DNA of 5,853 nt. Source: an uncultured Bacteroidota bacterium. Its GTDB lineage: Bacteria > Bacteroidota > Bacteroidia > Chitinophagales > Chitinophagaceae. The notes beneath the pieces were generated by a model. The model had not been told where the DNA came from. It was given only the letters and a program-made list of their open reading frames with translations, and made no database searches. Made by a program: the position numbers and the translations under genes. The first letter of the stretch is position 1. Each line of letters opens with the position of its first letter. Positions 1 to 4,310 of this stretch are shown in pieces. The DNA lies in contig CAMLGP010000218.1 in assembly GCA_946479535.1 (NCBI GenBank), forward strand, positions 1 through 5,853. Direction: 5' to 3'.

Positions 1-16
1 TTGTCAACTTTTTCAT
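1..16 (-). CDS. Probable 5' end of a divergent gene, cut by the window edge
   Basis: On the minus strand an ATG at 16-14 opens a frame that reads M-K-K-L-T before the window ends. This N-terminus (Met followed by two Lys and a Leu) is a common start for an exported or membrane protein, but five residues cannot show the product. The support is contextual: the preceding 40 nt on this strand are A/T-rich and fit an untranslated leader, and a perfect TAnnTTTG octamer lies at 60-67, which would place the RNA start about 38 nt upstream of the ATG. The gene would be divergent from the kinase operon and share its intergenic region. It could also be a chance ATG. Confidence 0.4.
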
Positions 17-59
17 GTTTTAATGTTTAATTGATTTTGTTTTTGATTAATTGAGAACA

Positions 60-67
60 CAAAACTA
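60..67 (-). promoter_or_regulatory. Candidate Bacteroidota -7 box (leftward)
   Basis: The minus strand reads TAGTTTTG, a perfect match to TAnnTTTG, the -7 consensus of the Bacteroidota primary sigma factor. No convincing -33 TTG is found at the usual distance. It would serve the leftward gene starting at 16. The same octamer, TAGTTTTG, occurs on the plus strand at 251-258 before the kinase gene. Confidence 0.45.
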
Positions 68-192
68 TCGCTACAGGAAGGGGGTGTCCGGCTGATTTAT
101 ACCAACTGGATTTGCTTTTCTACCAAGCCTGTTTTTGAAGAACTTTTGGAATAGATACGGCAGAAAAGGGTGTTTTAAACCCCTGTTTCAGG

Positions 193-223
193 TTTCGTAT
201 AAGAAAAAAGCCCTTTCGTATAA
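193..223 (+). repeat. 10-bp direct repeat, candidate LytTR operator
   Basis: TTTCGTATAA occurs at 193-202 and again, without mismatch, at 214-223, separated by 11 bp. The period is therefore 21 bp, two helical turns, and both copies are followed by an A/G-rich tail. LytTR-type regulators are known to bind two direct repeats of about 9-10 bp with 11-13 bp between them; E. coli YpdB binds 10-bp repeats with an 11-bp spacer. The repeat lies immediately upstream of an operon that encodes a LytTR regulator, at about -70 to -40 relative to the RNA start predicted from the -7 box at 251-258. That is the usual place for an activator site. The binding role is inferred. Confidence 0.55.
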
Positions 224-250
224 AAGAAGTGGAGAGCCCTGTTGATTTCC

Positions 251-258
251 TAGTTTTG
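251..258 (+). promoter_or_regulatory. Candidate -7 box of the kinase-regulator operon
   Basis: TAGTTTTG is a perfect match to TAnnTTTG. It ends only 4 nt before the ATG at 263, so the RNA would start at or next to the start codon. No -33 TTG is found about 20 bp upstream, where an activator bound at the 193-223 repeats could compensate. No Shine-Dalgarno sequence is present between the box and the ATG. Confidence 0.5.
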
Positions 259-262
259 AGCC

Positions 263-1342
263 ATGCAAATGGCCCGGGAAAATAGCACTCCATTTAATAA
301 CCCCATTATCCGGTTTCTTTCCAGTCCACGATACAGGTGGTTACGACATACCGTCTTCCTTCTGATAGGGCTGATCCTTGCTTTTAAAGGGGATGTAGGT
401 GTATCTGACAACAGGAGCCCTGAAGTGCAGCGTGCCGTAATCCTTGCAGACAGCATCTCCTATATATATATTGTAGCGCTGATCTACCTGATGTTACAGG
501 TATTTGTACCGAAATTATTATTCCGGTCAAAAGTGTTCCTGTTTTCAATCGCATTCTTTATTGTAACTGTCTTTATATTTATTGGAGTATACCTTGTAGA
601 CCATTACATACTGGTGCCGGTGAATCCAGGTTATATGATGCATATTGAATTCACTTTCTTTTATTTCATACAGGTGGGACTGGTGGCAGCAGTATTATTA
701 GCGTCTGTAGTTGGAATGAAAGTTTTTAAGAAATGGGTCAATGATGTGGAACGAATGCAGGAACTACAGCAGATAAACCTGAAAACCGAACTTGAACAAT
801 TGAAAAGCCAGGTTAACCCTCATTTCCTTTTCAATACGTTGAATAATCTCACTGTTCTTACGAAGACTGATCCGGAAAAGGCCACTCAGGTTTTATATGG
901 ATTGAGTGATCTGCTTCGCTATCAGTTGTATGATAGCACCAGGGAAAAGATTGCCTTATCAAAAGACATTAAATTCCTTCAAAACCTGCTCAACCTGGAA
1001 AAGATCCGCAAAAACGATTTTAGCTTTACCATTCACACAGAAGGAAATGTAGATGGCCAGGCTCTCCCTCCTTTTCTATTCATTCCATTTGTAGAAAATG
1101 CAATAAAACACGGTGCTACCACGGTGGGTCATTCCTATCTTACATTGCATTTCAAGGTTGATGGAGGCAGGCTTCAGTTCAGTTCAGAAAACTCAAAACC
1201 TGCAGTCAAACAAAACACTATTGGTGGACTGGGACTCGGAAATATCAAAAGAAGACTGGAACTACTATATCCGCATGATCATACCCTGGAAATAAAGGAT
1301 GATCCTGATAAATATTTTGTAAACCTCTCTATACCATTATGA
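263..1342 (+). CDS. LytS-type sensor histidine kinase, four-helix membrane sensor
   Basis: This is a membrane-bound sensor kinase of the LytS/YpdA type (His_kinase family PF06580 fold), which would autophosphorylate and pass phosphate to the LytTR regulator encoded next to it. Four hydrophobic stretches are visible at about residues 29-41, 64-82, 89-112 and 130-152, with no large extracytoplasmic domain, so the signal may be sensed in or near the membrane. A short linker helix (156-183) leads to the H-box QVNPHFLFNTLN, with His187 the expected phospho-acceptor. The N-box is PFVENAIKHG (Asn279) and the glycine loop is GGLGLGNIKRRL (321-332), so the catalytic site looks intact. At 359 aa it has typical family length. 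ATG 263 is the first start after the -7 box; ATG 269 is an alternative that would remove two residues. The stop overlaps the regulator start (ATGA), which indicates translational coupling. The stimulus cannot be read from the sequence. Confidence 0.93.
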   Translation: MQMARENSTPFNNPIIRFLSSPRYRWLRHTVFLLIGLILAFKGDVGVSDNRSPEVQRAVILADSISYIYIVALIYLMLQVFVPKLLFRSKVFLFSIAFFIVTVFIFIGVYLVDHYILVPVNPGYMMHIEFTFFYFIQVGLVAAVLLASVVGMKVFKKWVNDVERMQELQQINLKTELEQLKSQVNPHFLFNTLNNLTVLTKTDPEKATQVLYGLSDLLRYQLYDSTREKIALSKDIKFLQNLLNLEKIRKNDFSFTIHTEGNVDGQALPPFLFIPFVENAIKHGATTVGHSYLTLHFKVDGGRLQFSSENSKPAVKQNTIGGLGLGNIKRRLELLYPHDHTLEIKDDPDKYFVNLSIPL

Positions 1343-2061
1343 CCTGTATTGTAATAGATGATGAACCTTTAGCAAGGCAGGGCATGGAAATGCATATTGC
1401 CAGTGTTTCTTTTCTTCAGTTACTGGGATCATTCAGCAATGCGCTTGCTGCCAGTGATTTTTTAAGAAAGGAAAAGGTTGATGTCCTCTTCCTGGATATC
1501 AATATGCCAGAGATGAGTGGACTGGATTTTCTGAAATCGCTCCGGGATGCGCCACTGGTTATATTTACCACAGCCTATCCTCAGTATGCACTGGAAAGCT
1601 ATGAACTTGACGCTATCGACTATCTGGTAAAACCCATCCGCATAGAACGTTTTCTGAAAGCAGTGAACAAAGCAGAAAATCATTGGAAACTATTGCAACA
1701 GGAATCGGAAAATAACCAGGTGGAGAAAATAGAGGATGATTTTGTATTTATAAAAGCAGACAGGAAATATTTCAAGATCTACTTTAAGGAGATACTTTAT
1801 ATTGAAGGACTGAAAGATTATGTGATCATATATACAGATGATAACAAGATCATCACTTCAATGAATATTAAGACGATAGCCGGGCAGCTACCAGCATCCA
1901 TATTTGCCAGGGTTAGCAAGTCTTATGTTGTAAATACGTTACGGATCTCTTCTTTTGATAATGAGTTGATATATATTGGAAACAACGAGATCCCTCTCGG
2001 ACAGAGTTTCAAGGACGAGTTCATTAAACAATATATCGATAAGAAAATCGTGAAGCGTTAA
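1339..2061 (+). CDS. LytTR-family response regulator
   Basis: This is a 240-aa DNA-binding response regulator and the partner of the upstream kinase. The receiver domain covers about residues 1-120: the acidic pocket is Asp7/Asp8, the phosphorylation site is Asp53 in LFLDINMPEMSG, the switch threonine is in TTAYP (Thr77/Thr78), and Lys98 is in DYLVKPI. A charged linker (about 118-132) connects to a LytTR DNA-binding domain (about 133-237), recognised by FIKADRKYFKIYFKEILYIE and by FARVSKSYVVN. All key residues are present, so it should be active. It starts inside the kinase stop codon (ATGA overlap of 4 bp), so the two proteins are probably made from one mRNA. LytTR proteins bind paired direct repeats, and such a pair lies upstream of the operon, which suggests it controls its own expression. 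Other targets are unknown. Confidence 0.95.
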   Translation: MTCIVIDDEPLARQGMEMHIASVSFLQLLGSFSNALAASDFLRKEKVDVLFLDINMPEMSGLDFLKSLRDAPLVIFTTAYPQYALESYELDAIDYLVKPIRIERFLKAVNKAENHWKLLQQESENNQVEKIEDDFVFIKADRKYFKIYFKEILYIEGLKDYVIIYTDDNKIITSMNIKTIAGQLPASIFARVSKSYVVNTLRISSFDNELIYIGNNEIPLGQSFKDEFIKQYIDKKIVKR

Positions 2062-2070
2062 TAGCTGAGG

Positions 2071-3162
2071 TTAATCATAATCATATTGCGCCTGGCTGGG
2101 AACATGAAGACTTTTCACAAATGAATCAAGGTTATCTAGTGATTTATGGAAGTTGGCCAGCTTTGTCTTCTTTTTTTGAGTATTGAATAGCAACTGGTTT
2201 ATAAACCCTTTGTTGATATAATAGTCGATGGTTAACTTTGTTCTTCCCCTGGCGATCCTTTCCAAAGTAAAATTGGTTACTGATCTCTCCGTCTCATTAG
2301 TTTCACTAAACTGAATTTTTTCCGGGTGAAAGGTAAAACTGCTGGCATAGACTATATTTTCACCATTATCCAACACAAACCTGCATTTTAAACCCAGCCT
2401 GGGCAAAATATGATGAAGCTCTTCTACTGTCTTCACTCCTACCTGCCAGCTATTCCGGTAACTGTAATTGCCAGTTCCATGAAATAAGGTTATAATGCCT
2501 ACTTCATATTGGCGGGAAACTGAAATGACTTTCGCTTTGGAGAAAAGATTGATATCCGGAAAGGCTTCTGGTTTTATTTCATTCTTTAACGGGCTCAGCT
2601 GAGTGTACTTAAAAGGTACTTCACCAGATTCAGTTTGTTTGGCGCTACTGTTCCATTCCATCCAGCCTGGAAGTGATTCCGGAGGATCGCCAGGCAGCAG
2701 GTTCTTGGTCACCAGCCAGTACTCATGCTGAGGAATATCATTTTTCAATAACTGGTGGGCAACAATGATATCTTTTCCAATCAGTTTCCTGAAATTCTTA
2801 ACCTGGTAATCTGTGAATTCTCCGTAATGAGTGATTACTTTAAGTGTGAGATTGATAGCAGATTTACAGGCTTCACATTGACAGAAGCGCCTGTGTTCAT
2901 AGGCTATAATATACCGGTGAAAATCACAGAACATCTGCTCAACCTGGCGGTAAATATCTTCAACGCGGGGTGAATTACCTGACATGTAAAAAAGGATGGC
3001 ATCTCCTTCAATTTCGGATATTTCCAGGCCGATCTTGTTGGAATTGATCAGGATCTCCAGCAGCTCCTGGATAATTATCCGGCTGTGGTCAATCTCTGTT
3101 TCATTAACAAACCGGGTAAAGCCGCTGATATCAGGAATAAATAGCAGCCCCTTGTTTTCCAT
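2071..3162 (-). CDS. DUF2652 cyclase-like protein with a probable SRPBCC/START-like C-terminal domain
   Basis: This 363-aa soluble protein has two parts. Residues about 3-150 resemble the class III nucleotidyl cyclase fold as found in DUF2652: FIPDISGFTRF holds the first metal-type Asp (Asp11), EIEGDAILFY the second (Asp54), and KVITHYGEF (108-116) matches the cyclase strand that usually reads GIHxG. The later helix that in true cyclases reads VNxAAR is here DIIVAHQLLK (131-140), so the transition-state Asn and Arg are absent and cyclase activity is doubtful. A Cys cluster CxCxxC (Cys94, Cys96, Cys99) lies in the middle of the domain and could bind a metal. Residues about 205-350 look like an SRPBCC/START-type ligand-binding domain; this is a weaker call from overall pattern. 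No signal peptide or membrane segment is seen. The gene converges on the regulator gene with 9 bp between stops and no visible terminator hairpin. The natural function of the family is unknown to me. Confidence 0.8.
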   Translation of the reverse strand: MENKGLLFIPDISGFTRFVNETEIDHSRIIIQELLEILINSNKIGLEISEIEGDAILFYMSGNSPRVEDIYRQVEQMFCDFHRYIIAYEHRRFCQCEACKSAINLTLKVITHYGEFTDYQVKNFRKLIGKDIIVAHQLLKNDIPQHEYWLVTKNLLPGDPPESLPGWMEWNSSAKQTESGEVPFKYTQLSPLKNEIKPEAFPDINLFSKAKVISVSRQYEVGIITLFHGTGNYSYRNSWQVGVKTVEELHHILPRLGLKCRFVLDNGENIVYASSFTFHPEKIQFSETNETERSVTNFTLERIARGRTKLTIDYYINKGFINQLLFNTQKKKTKLANFHKSLDNLDSFVKSLHVPSQAQYDYD

Positions 3163-3175
3163 CCTGTTGTTTTTA

Positions 3176-3183
3176 CAAAGTTA
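3176..3183 (-). promoter_or_regulatory. Candidate -7 box of the DUF2652 gene
   Basis: The minus strand reads TAACTTTG, a perfect TAnnTTTG match, 13 nt upstream of the ATG at 3162. This predicts a 5' leader of only about 8 nt, too short for a normal ribosome-binding site. Possible -33 TTG elements (3199-3201 or 3208-3210) are at 15 and 24 bp, outside the best spacing. Confidence 0.45.
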
Positions 3184-3282
3184 GTGTTTAGGGGCTGGCA
3201 ATTATGGCAAATGGATAAATTGCTGTATTTTAAGGTCACAAATCCCAGGCATCTCCATCCAACCACCTAATTGCCGGCGCTA

Positions 3283-3552
3283 ATGAAATACCTTGCTATT
3301 ATCATTGCCCTTCTCAACCTCTACATTGGGTTTCGCTTTTTTCTGAACGCGATCAATTTGCTCCAGACAAGTAAATATTCAAAACGATCAACCATTATTT
3401 TCGCCCTATTATTCCTGGGATTAGGTGGTATCGGTATCTATTATTCATTCTTTACTGTAAATTATGCAGTTGCCTCAATAGTAGGTGCGGGGCCCTGGGC
3501 AATCGGATTATTTATCTTATTGATCAATCTCATTTCTGAAGATTATAAATAG
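3283..3552 (+). CDS. Small three-helix membrane protein of unknown function
   Basis: I do not recognise the family. The 89-aa product is strongly hydrophobic with three predicted membrane segments, at about residues 2-22, 37-56 and 63-83, joined by a short basic loop (QTSKYSKRS, 29-37) and ended by a charged tail (SEDYK). The basic loop after helix 1 suggests, by the positive-inside rule, that this loop is cytoplasmic. Helix 2 is Gly-rich (LFLGLGGIGIYY), which favours close helix packing. ATG 3283 is preferred; a TTG at 3271, directly after an in-frame stop at 3268-3270, would add only MPAL. No clear -7 box or Shine-Dalgarno sequence precedes it. It lies divergent from the DUF2652 gene (120 bp apart) and converges on the reductase gene (27 bp between stops). 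The regular hydrophobic pattern and typical codon use support a real gene. Confidence 0.7.
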   Translation: MKYLAIIIALLNLYIGFRFFLNAINLLQTSKYSKRSTIIFALLFLGLGGIGIYYSFFTVNYAVASIVGAGPWAIGLFILLINLISEDYK

Positions 3553-3579
3553 TAGCTGCCATAAACTGGTGCAAGTGTA

Positions 3580-4152
3580 TTAGTCGCGGATCACTTCATA
3601 GTGGAGGCCAATCACTCCGGATTTGAAAGGATGTGATTCAACCAGTTTTAGTTTAACCCTGTTTTTGAAATTGTCAAAGTACTGAATTCCTTTTCCCAGG
3701 ATCACAGGATTAACGAATAGCCAGTAATCATCTACGAGATTGTCCTCCATCAGGGTATGCGTAGCGCCGGGACTTCCGAATATGACAATATTCTGTCCGT
3801 TTTCTTTTTTTAGAGCATTGATCTCCTGTGCAAAATCTTTATTCAGTACAGTTACATTCTTTAATGATTTACCTGCAAGTGTGTTGGAGATCACAAGTTT
3901 CGGGACTTTATTGTACCATGCAGAGTGCTCAACGGCATGTTTGCTGGGATTGGGACCATCAGCTGCGGTAGGCCAATAGGCTTCCATCATTTCAAAAGTC
4001 TTGCGCCCATAGAGTGCCAGATCTGATGCATTGGTCATTTGGCCTGCATAATCAAAAAGATCTTCGCCAATATAGATCCAGTCCATTTCGCCTTTGGGTC
4101 CACCTACAAAACCATCCAGGGAAATATGCATAAAAGAAACAAGCTTTCTCAT
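3580..4152 (-). CDS. Dihydrofolate reductase family protein (RibD C-terminal-like)
   Basis: This 190-aa cytoplasmic protein belongs to the DHFR/RibD_C superfamily, whose members are mostly NAD(P)H-dependent reductases. Visible family motifs are SFMHISLDGFVGG (6-18), the nucleotide-binding type motif ALYGRKTFEMM (46-56), KLVISNTL (85-92), the Gly-rich loop VIFGSPGATHTLM (123-135), and the closing segment DDYWLFVNPVILGKG (about 141-155). The length is normal for the stand-alone proteins (YyaP/YwjB-like), which are not the essential folate DHFR and whose substrate is generally unknown; resemblance does not prove folate or riboflavin activity. The start at 4152 is preceded by an A/T-rich leader without a Shine-Dalgarno sequence. 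The gene is monocistronic here: it diverges from the helicase gene across 147 bp and converges on the small membrane-protein gene. Confidence 0.92.
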   Translation of the reverse strand: MRKLVSFMHISLDGFVGGPKGEMDWIYIGEDLFDYAGQMTNASDLALYGRKTFEMMEAYWPTAADGPNPSKHAVEHSAWYNKVPKLVISNTLAGKSLKNVTVLNKDFAQEINALKKENGQNIVIFGSPGATHTLMEDNLVDDYWLFVNPVILGKGIQYFDNFKNRVKLKLVESHPFKSGVIGLHYEVIRD

Positions 4153-4175
4153 CGTTTTAAATTTTAATTGTTTGC

Positions 4176-4190
4176 CCCGGCAGTACCGGG
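4176..4190 (-). promoter_or_regulatory. Short hairpin in the predicted reductase leader
   Basis: CCCGG-CAGTA-CCGGG forms a perfect 5-bp G/C stem with a 5-nt loop. If the RNA of the leftward reductase gene starts near 4198, as the -7 box at 4204-4211 predicts, the hairpin lies about 9-23 nt into the mRNA and about 24 nt before the ATG. It may protect the 5' end or be a DNA-level operator. No U-run follows it, so it is not a normal terminator. Confidence 0.4.
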
Positions 4191-4203
4191 ATGTTTGTTA
4201 ACA

Positions 4204-4211
4204 CAAAGCTA
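4204..4211 (-). promoter_or_regulatory. Candidate -7 box of the reductase gene
   Basis: The minus strand reads TAGCTTTG, a perfect TAnnTTTG match, 51 nt before the ATG at 4152. The predicted leader is about 46 nt, the most conventional arrangement in this window. A -33 TTG at the usual distance is not clear; the nearest TTTTG, at 4240-4244, is 28 bp away. Confidence 0.5.
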
Positions 4212-4286
4212 GCGGACTGATTTTAATCTGAACGGGGGGCAAAATGACTATTTGGGAGGCTGTCTGCGACAACCGCCATATATACT

Positions 4287-4294
4287 TACTTTTG
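4287..4294 (+). promoter_or_regulatory. Candidate -7 box of the helicase gene
   Basis: TACTTTTG is a perfect TAnnTTTG match that ends 5 nt before the ATG at 4300. RNA would begin at or next to the start codon, giving a leaderless message. No -33 TTG lies at the normal spacing; TTTG at 4251-4254 is 32 bp away. The last two bases overlap the left arm of the inverted repeat at 4293-4310. Confidence 0.5.
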
Positions 4295-4310
4295 CGGACA
4301 TGCATCCGCA
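4293..4310 (+). repeat. Inverted repeat around the helicase start codon
   Basis: TGCGGA (4293-4298) and TCCGCA (4305-4310) are perfect inverted 6-bp arms with the spacer CATGCA, which contains the ATG at 4300-4302. As DNA it could be an operator that overlaps the end of the -7 box and the RNA start. In an RNA that began further upstream it would place the start codon in the loop of a hairpin. Confidence 0.45.

Larger units (their letters stand above)
4171..4243. repeat. 8-bp inverted repeat flanking the reductase promoter
   Basis: TTTGCCCC (4171-4178) and GGGGCAAA (4236-4243) are perfect inverted copies with 57 bp between them, and they enclose the candidate -7 box of the reductase gene. The arrangement could hold two copies of a protein-binding half site, or it could be chance given the G/C runs. 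Confidence 0.3.

Noticed and set aside
168..192. Small palindromes (GGGT...ACCC at 168-182, CCTG-TTT-CAGG at 182-192) as a terminator of an upstream gene
   Set aside because: The stems are only 4 bp, no T-run follows, and no rightward gene is seen before them in the window.
461..470. TATATATATA run that might look like a promoter or simple repeat
   Set aside because: It lies inside the kinase gene and encodes Tyr-Ile residues of the second membrane helix, so coding explains it.
2062..2070. A terminator between the convergent regulator and DUF2652 genes
   Set aside because: Only 9 bp separate the stop codons and no stem is visible there. The same holds for the 27 bp at 3553-3579.
3271..3282. 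TTG start that would lengthen the small membrane protein by four residues
   Set aside because: It directly follows an in-frame stop and adds only MPAL, and the ATG at 3283 gives a typical MKYL start to the first membrane helix.
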